This document shows positions 9,809-17,654 of a stretch of DNA of 33,706 nt, one piece after another (the first letter of the stretch is position 1; each line of letters starts with the position of its first letter). The DNA is taken from assembly GCA_028713635.1 (NCBI GenBank), contig JAQTNX010000008.1:1-33706 (forward strand), given 5' to 3'. The notes under the pieces are model-generated. The model was given only the letters and a program-made list of their open reading frames with translations, made no database searches and was not told the origin of the DNA. The stretch is from Candidatus Bipolaricaulis sp. (GTDB lineage Bacteria; Bipolaricaulota; Bipolaricaulia; UBA7950; UBA9294). The translations under genes and the position numbers were made by a program.

Positions 9809-10702
9809 CTACTCCCGTTTGTACGGCTCTCCCTGCGCTTTCGGGAATCGAACTCTACCGATCACCCCTGAGACGACGAGCAACGTCACGATGTACGGAA
9901 GCATCGACACGAACTGAAATGGGATCGGTTTCGACGGCAGCGTCTTGACCCATTCGGCCAACCCCTGGAAGAACCCGAAGATGAACCCTCCGAGAAGGGC
10001 GAGGAGCGGGTTCAGGCCGCTGAAGACGACCGTGGCCAGGGCAATGAATCCTCGCCCGGCGGACAGGTCCTTGGTCACCGATCCGATCCACGCGATGCTC
10101 ATGTAGGCGCCGGCGACTCCTGCCAGCATGCCGCCGAACGTCGCGGCGAGGAGCCGGGTCATGTTGACGTTGATTCCCGCTACGTCGGCGGCCTCGGGTG
10201 TCTCCCCGGTCGCCTTGAGCATGAGGCCCGCTCGGGTTCGTTTGATGAACCAGTGAACGATGAACGGGGCGACAAGAGCGACAAGGATCATTGGACTCAT
10301 CGCGCCCATCGGCGTTCTCCACTTGGCGAGCTGCACTTCGCGGGGCACAGCGTGAAAGCCGGGGGCCCCGAGCTGGATCAGGCCGAAGGCTACGAGACCC
10401 ATGGCGAAGAGATTGATCCCGGTGCCGATCACCATTTGGGTGCCCTTCCAGTAAGTGGCCATCACACCGAAGGTGAGGCCGATCATGATGCCTACGCCCG
10501 CACCGACGAGGAACCCGAGCCATGGGCCGCCGGCTTCGGCTGCGAGGGCGCCGGCGAACGCACTGATGAGGAGGATCCCCTCCAGGCCGATGTTGAACAA
10601 ACCCGCGGTCTGCCCCACGATCTCGCCGACCGCGGTCAAGGTGATCGGGACCATGGCGTGGAGCGCGATGCGCAGGAGACTGACGATGTCCATCCAGCTC
10701 AT
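9809..10702 (-). CDS. ABC transporter permease (BMP/nucleoside-type)
   Basis: MSWMDIVSLLRIALHAMVPITLTAVGEIVGQTAGLFNIGLEGILLISAFAGALAAEAGG...; hydrophobic, 4-nt overlap with upstream permease. Confidence 0.92.
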   Translation of the reverse strand: MSWMDIVSLLRIALHAMVPITLTAVGEIVGQTAGLFNIGLEGILLISAFAGALAAEAGGPWLGFLVGAGVGIMIGLTFGVMATYWKGTQMVIGTGINLFAMGLVAFGLIQLGAPGFHAVPREVQLAKWRTPMGAMSPMILVALVAPFIVHWFIKRTRAGLMLKATGETPEAADVAGINVNMTRLLAATFGGMLAGVAGAYMSIAWIGSVTKDLSAGRGFIALATVVFSGLNPLLALLGGFIFGFFQGLAEWVKTLPSKPIPFQFVSMLPYIVTLLVVSGVIGRVRFPKAQGEPYKRE

Positions 10703-11856
10703 GCCTCTCCCTCCTTCGATCGCGTTTCGCGCCGTCGTCGCAGGACGGCAAACAGCCTCTCGCCTTGTCTCTTGATGGCCGGGAAGAGGCGAATCAGCTC
10801 GGGGATCGCCAGTGCCAGGACGATGGCGCCCATGACGACGCGGATCATTTCCAGCGGAACGGGGTTCGATCCGTAGAACTGCATGACCCGCCCTCCGGCA
10901 TTGAGTCCGCCAAAGAACACGGCGGCCATCAAGATGCCGATCGGATGATTGCGGCCGACCATGGCCACCGCCATCCCGTCAAACCCGAGGTTCGTCAGCT
11001 CCGGCAGTCCGCCTCCTCCAAAGATGGCGTAGCTCGGCGGCAGCCCCATGGCCATGGTCGCTCCGGCGAGGCCTGCCGCGGCTCCTCCGAGCAGGAAACT
11101 GATGATCATCGTGCGCTTGTTGCGGATTCCCCCGTACCGAGCGGCGGTCGGGTTGAGCCCCGCGGCCCGCACCTCGTATCCCATCGTCGTGTGCCAGAGC
11201 AGGAAGTACACGAGGAGGGCCACTCCGACCGCTACGAAGATGGAAGCGGACAGGTCTGTTCCGCGGACAAGAATGGGGAACCGCGCTGTGACCGGAACCG
11301 TCAGCGTCTTCTCGGCGCGCATCGGGTCGACGATCACGTAGATCGCGAGGTACAGGGCGAGCCAGCGTCCGATCCAGTTGAACATGATCGTGGAGATGAC
11401 CTCGGAGACCCCTCGGGTCACTCTGAGGACTGCAGGGACGACGCTCCACAGCGCCCCGGCCACAGCGGCGAAGACGAGACCGATGACCAAGTGGAGTCCC
11501 GTGGGTGCTGCGAACAGCGCGACGCAGACCGCGGCCATGGCTCCAATCATCGTCTGCCCCTCCGCTCCGATGTTGAACATCCCGGCACGGACGCAGATCG
11601 CGAACGTGAGGGCGGTCAAGATGAGCGGCGTACCGCGCGCGAGCGAGCTGGCCCATTCGTACGAGCCTCCATACGCGCCGCGCAGGAGTGCCCAGTACGC
11701 CTTCCAGGGGTCGAAGCCCCAGATGTACATGAGCAGGGCGCCAATGAGGAGTCCTACAATCGCCGCGACCAGCGATTCGAGGGCCGGGTGAAGGCCGGTA
11801 ACCGTCCGATGGACGCCCCGCAGCAAGCGGGATTCCCGTACCGGGTTCTCCGTCAT
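10699..11856 (-). CDS. ABC transporter permease (BMP/nucleoside-type)
   Basis: MTENPVRESRLLRGVHRTVTGLHPALESLVAAIVGLLIGALLMYIWGFDPWKAYWALLRGAYGGSYEWASSLARGTPLILTALTFAICVRAGMFNIGAEGQTMIGAMAA; start 11856 inside ORF 10699..12474. Confidence 0.92.
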   Translation of the reverse strand: MTENPVRESRLLRGVHRTVTGLHPALESLVAAIVGLLIGALLMYIWGFDPWKAYWALLRGAYGGSYEWASSLARGTPLILTALTFAICVRAGMFNIGAEGQTMIGAMAAVCVALFAAPTGLHLVIGLVFAAVAGALWSVVPAVLRVTRGVSEVISTIMFNWIGRWLALYLAIYVIVDPMRAEKTLTVPVTARFPILVRGTDLSASIFVAVGVALLVYFLLWHTTMGYEVRAAGLNPTAARYGGIRNKRTMIISFLLGGAAAGLAGATMAMGLPPSYAIFGGGGLPELTNLGFDGMAVAMVGRNHPIGILMAAVFFGGLNAGGRVMQFYGSNPVPLEMIRVVMGAIVLALAIPELIRLFPAIKRQGERLFAVLRRRRETRSKEGEA

Positions 11857-13463
11857 GCGACCTCCTTGCAGGCCACGCCGCCCATGAGCATGCCGATCTG
11901 CTCGCGATTGAGACTGTCGGGGCGGCATAGGGTCATGAATTGGCCCTCGTACATGATGGCCAAGCGGTCCGCGAGGGCGAGCACCTCGTCCAGGTCCGCC
12001 GACACGAGCAGGATCGCCCGCCCGTTGTCGCGCATTTCGATCAGGAGGTCTCGGATGTACCTCGCCGCGCCGATGTCGAGGCCTCGGGTCGGCTGAGACG
12101 CGACGACGATCGCCGGGTCCTTCGCCAGCTCGCGCCCGACAATCAGCTTCTGCTGGTTCCCTCCCGACAAGCTCTTCGCCGGCGCGTTCGGCCCCGTTGC
12201 CTGGATGTCGAATCGATTCATCAGCTCTCGAACGTGTTGGTTGACCTTTCCCCGGCGTAGGATTCCGAACGGCCCCTGGAACTCCTTCCAACGATGGACC
12301 CCGAGGATCGCGTTCTCGGCCAGGGTGAACGGCAGGACCAACCCGAGGCGCCAACGATCCTCCGGCACGTGAGCGACGCCCAGGCGGTAGATCTGCCGTG
12401 GATCCTTTCCCAGGATGTTCTTGCCTCGGATCGTTGCGGTGCCGGCCACCGGTACTCGGAGGCCCGTGAGGCACTCCACCAGCTCGCTCTGGCCGTTCCC
12501 CTCGACGCCCGCGATTCCGAAGATCTCTCCTCCGTGCACGTCGAATGTGACACCGTTGACGGCGAGCTCGCCGGTGTTCCCGCGAGCGACGAGGTCGATC
12601 ACGTGGAGGATCCCCTCGCCGGAGGACCCCTTCTTTCGAGTGGCTGATAGGACCCGCGGCAACTGCTCGGCGCTCAGCTCCACGGCCGTGGGGGCGCCGT
12701 CAAGCGTCTTTCCCACCATCAGTTGGGCCAAGCGTTCGGCCGTCGCCTCGGCCGTCCGCACGTCGCCGACCATCTCGCCGTGCCGAAGGACGATGATCCG
12801 GTCGGTGATCGACTGAACCTCCTTCAGCTTGTGCGTGATGAGGATGACCGACGTCCCCTTCTCCTTCAGCTTGCGGAGCAGCGCAAACAGCTCATCCACC
12901 TCGAGCGGCGTCAGCACCGAGGTGGGTTCATCGAGGATCAGGAGCTGCACGTCGCGCGACAGGACCTTCAGGATCTCGACCCGCTGCTGCTCGCCGACGG
13001 CCAGCTTCTCGACGGGAACGTCGAGCGGGACGCGGAGCCCGCTCTCCTCCATCAGCGCCTCGAGCCGCTCGCGTGTCTTCGCCAGGCGAATCCGCGAGAA
13101 CGGCTTCTCGTGGCTGAGAGCGACGTTCTCCGTCGCCGTAAACGTCCCCACGAGAGCGAAGTGCTGATGGACCATTCCGATGCCGAAGTCGAGCGCCTCG
13201 CGCGGGTTGGCGAACCGCACCGGGCCTCTCGGCGACACGACACGGCCGTGACTTGGGGGCAGGAGGCCCGAGAGGATCTTGGTCAACGTCGTCTTCCCGG
13301 CTCCGTTCTCCCCGAGGAGTCCGATGATTTCGCGCGGATGGATCTCCAGGGTCGCTTCCTTCAGGGCGACGGTGCCGTCGGAGTAGATCTTCGTGATCCC
13401 CTCGGCGCGGAGGAAGTACCCATCCGCGTTCTGTCGGGCTCCGGGACCAGCGTTCTCGTTCAT
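11853..13463 (-). CDS. BMP-type nucleoside ABC transporter ATP-binding protein (two ATPase domains)
   Basis: GLLGENGAGKTTLTKILSGLLPPSHG ... LSGGNQQKLIVGRELAKDPAIVVASQPTRGLDIGAA; tandem ABC domains. Confidence 0.94.
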   Translation of the reverse strand: MNENAGPGARQNADGYFLRAEGITKIYSDGTVALKEATLEIHPREIIGLLGENGAGKTTLTKILSGLLPPSHGRVVSPRGPVRFANPREALDFGIGMVHQHFALVGTFTATENVALSHEKPFSRIRLAKTRERLEALMEESGLRVPLDVPVEKLAVGEQQRVEILKVLSRDVQLLILDEPTSVLTPLEVDELFALLRKLKEKGTSVILITHKLKEVQSITDRIIVLRHGEMVGDVRTAEATAERLAQLMVGKTLDGAPTAVELSAEQLPRVLSATRKKGSSGEGILHVIDLVARGNTGELAVNGVTFDVHGGEIFGIAGVEGNGQSELVECLTGLRVPVAGTATIRGKNILGKDPRQIYRLGVAHVPEDRWRLGLVLPFTLAENAILGVHRWKEFQGPFGILRRGKVNQHVRELMNRFDIQATGPNAPAKSLSGGNQQKLIVGRELAKDPAIVVASQPTRGLDIGAARYIRDLLIEMRDNGRAILLVSADLDEVLALADRLAIMYEGQFMTLCRPDSLNREQIGMLMGGVACKEVA

Positions 13464-13485
13464 GAGATCTCCGTCTCCAGACAAA

Positions 13486-13516
13486 GGGGAGAGAGGAACC
13501 TGGTTCCTCTCTCCCC
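13486..13516 (-). promoter_or_regulatory. Intercistronic perfect inverted repeat between BMP SBP and ATPase genes
   Basis: GGGGAGAGAGGAACC-T-GGTTCCTCTCTCCCC, 15-bp arms. Confidence 0.8.
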
Positions 13517-13542
13517 GAGGTGTTTCAAGTGCGGTTCACGCC

Positions 13543-14712
13543 CTACGGTGCGCCAAGCGTATACTGCGCCCGGACCGCGGCGATCTGGTCGCCCGTGCCG
13601 GCCGTCGGGACAACGATCGAACCGTCGAGGATTCCCGCCTCCAGCTTGTCGACGGCATCCCAGATCCAGCCAGGGATGGTTGCGCGGTTCTGCGCCCAGT
13701 TCCCGATGATGGTGTAGAAGTCATCCGGGTTCACGGATCCGCCCTTGATGCCGAACTGAATGAAGTCCGCCAGGTCTCCGACCTTGCTGATCGCGACGCC
13801 GCCTTCCTTCAGCCCCAAGCTGATAACGCCGGCCTTGAACTGACCCTTGACGACGGCCTCGACGGCCATGTAGCAAGCCGTGTCGACGCGCTTCATTCCG
13901 CTCGCAATGCCGTGGAATCCGTTGCCGATGAAGTCCTGGTTCGCGTCAACGCCGTAGAAGTACGGAGGGCCGAAGAGCGTGCCGAGGTTTCCGTGAGCTT
14001 CCGCCACGGCCTCGTGATCGCCCACGCCAAGCGGACCGGCGACGTTGTAGATGCCGACGGCGCCCTGCGCGAGCATGGCCTCAGAAGCGGCCTTTCCGAG
14101 GGCGATGTCGCTGAACGTTCCGGTATAGGTGTAGAGCAGGTTGACGTTCTTCGCAGCTCCCTCGTGGGATGCATACGCCTTCAGACCCCAGTCCATGCCG
14201 AAGCGATACCCCGCTTCGAAGTGCCATAGGACCGGGATCTCGATGCCGAGAACGATGCCCGCGGCCGAGTAGCCGTGATAGGCCGCGCTCATCGCCGCGA
14301 GGCCGCCGATCAGGGCCGACATCTCGTTCTCGCGGAACACGAAGTTCATGATGTTGGGCCCGGTGATGTAGTCCACGTCAATGATCGCGAACTTCTGGTT
14401 CGGGAACTCCGCCGCCGCCGCCGCGAGCGCGTCACCGAGCAGGAAGCCGACACAGATGATCAAGTCATAGTCGCCGGTGCGCGCGACGTTGCGCAGGTTC
14501 GGCAGGTAGTCCGCTCCCGTGGCGCACTGCACTTCGACCATCTGAAGGCCGAAGTCCTTCGCCGCCTCGTCCGTCCCCTTGAAGCCCATATCGTTGAACG
14601 ACAAGTCGCCGCGTCCGCCAACGTCCAGGACGACGGCCACTTTTCCTGCCGCCATGCCGAGCAAGGACACGCCCAAGATCAGCATGAGGGATACTACGAG
14701 CAGCCTTTTCAA
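13543..14712 (-). CDS. BMP-family ABC transporter substrate-binding protein
   Basis: TTG start at 14712 preceded by GGAGG (GGAGGTCGCGTTGAAAAGG): LKRLLVVSLMLILGVSLLGMAAGKVAVVLDVGGRGDLSFNDMGFKGTDEAAKDFGLQ... Confidence 0.92.
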   Translation of the reverse strand: MKRLLVVSLMLILGVSLLGMAAGKVAVVLDVGGRGDLSFNDMGFKGTDEAAKDFGLQMVEVQCATGADYLPNLRNVARTGDYDLIICVGFLLGDALAAAAAEFPNQKFAIIDVDYITGPNIMNFVFRENEMSALIGGLAAMSAAYHGYSAAGIVLGIEIPVLWHFEAGYRFGMDWGLKAYASHEGAAKNVNLLYTYTGTFSDIALGKAASEAMLAQGAVGIYNVAGPLGVGDHEAVAEAHGNLGTLFGPPYFYGVDANQDFIGNGFHGIASGMKRVDTACYMAVEAVVKGQFKAGVISLGLKEGGVAISKVGDLADFIQFGIKGGSVNPDDFYTIIGNWAQNRATIPGWIWDAVDKLEAGILDGSIVVPTAGTGDQIAAVRAQYTLGAP

Positions 14713-14773
14713 CGCGACCTCCTTGGTCTTCCTGATTCCACCGGAGTTCCCGGTGCCCGCACGTTCGAGTTCC

Positions 14774-14802
14774 ATTCTACAGTGGACCGTGCTCAGTGAC
14801 AA
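14774..14802 (-). promoter_or_regulatory. Sigma70-like promoter of the BMP operon
   Basis: Minus strand TTGTCA-17 nt-TAGAAT. Confidence 0.65.
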
Positions 14803-14893
14803 ACATCACAGTGAAGCCCTCAGTGACGCAAGATCCAGTTTGGGACTGCAAAGCAGCACCTTCGGCCAGGCTGCCTATCTGCCTGACAGGTTG

Positions 14894-14901
14894 GCTTGCC
14901 T
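14894..14901 (+). repeat. Target-site duplication, left copy (GCTTGCCT)
   Basis: Abuts left TIR; identical to 17685-17692. Confidence 0.88.
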
Positions 14902-14931
14902 AACGGCTATACCTTTAGTGCAGCGGGGAGG
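14902..14931 (+). repeat. Left terminal inverted repeat
   Basis: AACGGCTATACCTTTAGTGCAGCGGGGAGG. Confidence 0.85.
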
Positions 14932-15099
14932 GTTGCCCCGCGAAGGGGGAAGGCCGTGACGGTAGCGGGGGATTCAGGATTCCGGAGTTCGTGAGTAGTC
15001 GCGAAGTGTAATATACGTTACAATGCGAGCGAAGGGACGCGGACAAGAGCGGAGACTTCTCCCCGGTCCATAGGACCGCCCCCGAAGTGACGGTGGGTC

Positions 15100-15960
15100 T
15101 TAAGGCGCGCCCTTTCGCTTTTTCCGCGCCCATTGGACGCGGCTTCGCGTAGGAAACTTGATGACGCCGTACCCCTGGATAACACCTCTAGAGTCAGCGC
15201 GGAACTTCCCAGCGATACGACGGAAGTAGTCATACGTCGGGAGCTTGCCGAGTCCCATCGTCTCCCACTCTTCTCCATGCTCGACGAATTGGCGGAACAC
15301 GTTGTACGCAACGAGATCTGCTACCTGGATCATGTGCGATCGTGCAGAGTCGACGAGCTTGATGCGCGGCCCCAGAGACGTGAATGTGAACCCGCGCTGG
15401 AGAGCTGACCCATAGGATATCAACCTGGCATGGTGACGTCGGAGATTCTCTGAATACTGGTTACCGTGTGGTGTAGCGCCACTGGTGTCATCAATGCTTA
15501 CCGTGGCTACTCCGTGTCCGCGAAGCTCGTTCTCGACGCGCTGTGCCAGGATCTCATACGCCACAGCGGGCGGATACCACGGGTTAGGCGGGTAGTCCTC
15601 CTGCATGTGCACCTTGTCGATTACTGCCGCAATCAGCAGAAGATCAGTCTGGATCACTGCGCCGTAGAAGTCGGACACGAAGATATCAAGCTTCTCGTCT
15701 GTGAGCCCATATGGTTCGAGGTAGTGGAGCTTCCGTTCTTTTGGGATTCGCAGCCAGTCGGACTTGACCTCTACGGTGTCATCTCCGAAACACTCCAGCT
15801 TGAGCGTGATCAGGCGTTCAGAGAGACGTCCAGAGTCCGCAATGCGAATGAGGACTCCGCCGTAAACGAAGTAGCGGGAGTTACCTCGCCCATACTTCCT
15901 CGTCCCGACAGCGTATTCCTTCGTCCCAGAGTCATCTACGTAGAGCACATGTGTGAACAT
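15100..15960 (-). CDS. DUF3800-type protein (passenger gene)
   Basis: MFTHVLYVDDSGTKEYAVGTRKYGRGNSRYFVYGGVLI...; N-terminal YVDDSG and C-terminal SHMIQVADLVAYNVFR typical of DUF3800; GGAG 7 nt before ATG. Confidence 0.85.
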   Translation of the reverse strand: MFTHVLYVDDSGTKEYAVGTRKYGRGNSRYFVYGGVLIRIADSGRLSERLITLKLECFGDDTVEVKSDWLRIPKERKLHYLEPYGLTDEKLDIFVSDFYGAVIQTDLLLIAAVIDKVHMQEDYPPNPWYPPAVAYEILAQRVENELRGHGVATVSIDDTSGATPHGNQYSENLRRHHARLISYGSALQRGFTFTSLGPRIKLVDSARSHMIQVADLVAYNVFRQFVEHGEEWETMGLGKLPTYDYFRRIAGKFRADSRGVIQGYGVIKFPTRSRVQWARKKRKGAP

Positions 15961-16009
15961 GCAGACACTCCGGCAGCCATCACATGTTACGCAACTGTTG
16001 CCCTAGCGT

Positions 16010-16147
16010 CTACTTGCTTTTCTTCGGCTTATCCCAGTACGGATTCTTGCACTTCGGGCAGACGCGCGGTTTCTCCTTCCAGTCACGCGGCACCCACGTA
16101 TGCCCGCACCGCTCGCACTTATAGCCCTTCAGCATGATCTCAGCCAT
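16010..16147 (-). CDS. 45-aa zinc-ribbon protein (passenger gene)
   Basis: MAEIMLKGYKCERCGHTWVPRDWKEKPRVCPKCKNPYWDKPKKSK; CxxC...CxxC. Below the ORF-track length cutoff; same strand as and 49 nt upstream of DUF3800. Confidence 0.82.
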   Translation of the reverse strand: MAEIMLKGYKCERCGHTWVPRDWKEKPRVCPKCKNPYWDKPKKSK

Positions 16148-16156
16148 AGTACCGCC

Positions 16157-16185
16157 ACTGTACTACCATAACGGTTCCCCGTCAA
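16157..16185 (-). promoter_or_regulatory. Putative promoter for zinc-ribbon/DUF3800 genes
   Basis: Minus strand TTGACG-17 nt-TACAGT. Confidence 0.5.
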
Positions 16186-16201
16186 GTAACACCCTAAAGG
16201 G

Positions 16202-16230
16202 TTGACATTCTCCTTACTCTTCGCTATAAT
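16202..16230 (+). promoter_or_regulatory. Perfect consensus sigma70 promoter of the transposase gene
   Basis: TTGACA (16202-16207), 17-nt spacer, TATAAT (16225-16230); AAGGAGG at 16241-16247, ATG 16253. Confidence 0.9.
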
Positions 16231-16252
16231 ACGATTCGGTAAGGAGGCAGAC

Positions 16253-17101
16253 ATGGACAAGATCACAAGCCTAGTCGAAGCGCGTAAGCAGTTCGCTACC
16301 CAGGAGCAGTGCGAGCGGCACCTACGGGACATGCGCTGGCCGGATGGCGTGACTTGTCCGCGTTGCGGCTCGAAGGCCGTCACCTATATGGAGTCCCGCC
16401 ACCAGTGGCAGTGCGAGTGCCGCTACCAGTTCTCCGTCACTAGCGCGACAGTCTTCCACAAGACGCACATTGACCTCCCGCGCTGGCTGATGGCCGTCTG
16501 GTTGGTCTGCCACTCGCCCAAGGGCATTTCCTCGGCCCAGCTTCAGCGTGAGCTTGGCGTGACCTACAAGACGGCGTGGTACATGACGACGCGCATCCGC
16601 CGCGCAATCAAGAACGCCAACTTTGGTGTGAAGCTCGACGGCATCCTGGAGGCCGACACGACGATGGTCCCGGCTGCACAGGGCAAGAAGAAGCCGACAT
16701 GGGGCAACGCGGGGCATGACGTGCTTGGGATCGTCTCCCGAGACGCTGCGGCCATCCGCATGGAGATCGTTCAGCAACTCAGCCAGCGTGAGATCATGCG
16801 CGTCTTCGCCAAGCACGTTGGCACCGTCAAGCGCATCTTCACGGACGAGGCCCCGGCGTTCTATCAGCTCTACACGATCGCCCCGCATGAGACGATCAAG
16901 CACGCCGAGCGGTATGCCCTGGGCCGCATCCACGTGAACCACGTAGAGAACGCCTGGTCGCTCTTCAAGCGCGGGCTACACGGCGTCTACCACTTCGTCA
17001 GCGCCAAGTACCTCCAGGACTACCTCGACGAGTTCGCTTTCCGTGGGTCGCACAGGGGAGAGCGGGAGGCTATGGTGAACCTGGTCCTGGCGTGCTGCTA
17101 G
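16253..17101 (+). CDS. IS1595 (ISXO2-like) family transposase
   Basis: MDKITSLVEARKQFATQEQCERHLRDMRWPDGVTCPRCGSKAVTYMESRHQWQCECRYQFSVTSATVFHKTHIDLPRWLMAVWLVCHSPKGISSAQLQRELGVTYKTAWYMTTRIRRAI; candidate catalytic motifs EAD, TDEA, HVNHVENAWSLFKR. Confidence 0.94.
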   Translation: MDKITSLVEARKQFATQEQCERHLRDMRWPDGVTCPRCGSKAVTYMESRHQWQCECRYQFSVTSATVFHKTHIDLPRWLMAVWLVCHSPKGISSAQLQRELGVTYKTAWYMTTRIRRAIKNANFGVKLDGILEADTTMVPAAQGKKKPTWGNAGHDVLGIVSRDAAAIRMEIVQQLSQREIMRVFAKHVGTVKRIFTDEAPAFYQLYTIAPHETIKHAERYALGRIHVNHVENAWSLFKRGLHGVYHFVSAKYLQDYLDEFAFRGSHRGEREAMVNLVLACC

Positions 17102-17155
17102 CTGTAGTCGTTTCCATCCTCGGGTGCTATAGTCGGGCATCCGAGAATAACGGTG

Positions 17156-17470
17156 ATGCTCGTGGCTGAATGGACGCTAGAGACGGCGCGGAAGTGGGTA
17201 CTGCTGTTTCTCCGTCAACACCCAGAAGCCCATCCAGGCGGACCTGGCATTGTGATCTCGTCAGGAGCGCCACCTATAGGTGCCCCGCTAGACCCTGTGC
17301 TCATGCGGGCTATATCCTGGTTGATCGAGCATGGGCTCGTCACCGGAAGTCAGGTCACGACGCATGCAACGGAGCAGGAGCCGTTCGGCTTCACGACCGT
17401 CTGCCTGACAAAGCATGGTCTATCCCTTGCCGATCAACTCGCGCTCGATTTGCCTGACAAGAGCGAGTGA
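17156..17470 (+). CDS. Hypothetical protein (passenger ORF)
   Basis: MLVAEWTLETARKWVLLFLRQHPEAHPGGPGIVISSGAPPIGAPLDPVLMRAISWLIEHGLVTGSQVTTHATEQEPFGFTTVCLTKHGLSLADQL...; GTG 17153 is an alternative start. Confidence 0.6.
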   Translation: MLVAEWTLETARKWVLLFLRQHPEAHPGGPGIVISSGAPPIGAPLDPVLMRAISWLIEHGLVTGSQVTTHATEQEPFGFTTVCLTKHGLSLADQLALDLPDKSE

Positions 17471-17581
17471 GTTGGCCGCCTTCTGAACAGGGTTCGCTTG
17501 CCAGGCGCTGAAAGCCCTCCGCTTCTCCTCTATGTCCTGTAGCGGGGCGATCTGTTCCACAAGGAACTGATGAGCGGCCAT
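17420..17581 (-). CDS. Small hypothetical protein (passenger ORF)
   Basis: MAAHQFLVEQIAPLQDIEEKRRAFSAWQANPVQKAANSLALVRQIERELIGKG; part of ORF 17420..17776, but a start beyond 17684 would lie outside the element. Upstream GTG/TTG starts possible. Confidence 0.45.
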   Translation of the reverse strand: MAAHQFLVEQIAPLQDIEEKRRAFSAWQANPVQKAANSLALVRQIERELIGKG

Positions 17582-17654
17582 TGCGCCCTGAATCACTAGG
17601 AATCCTGACAACGATTTCTCCCAGTCGAATCCCCCCGCCGCCACAGCGGGTTCT

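Noticed and set aside
10765-12096. 443-aa + ORF antisense to BMP permease/ATPase
   Set aside because: Shadow ORF; composition artefact (R/E/H/D-rich), no recognisable domain.
15466-16137. 223-aa + ORF antisense to DUF3800 and the zinc ribbon
   Set aside because: Antisense to a recognisable family with a proper SD; no independent support.
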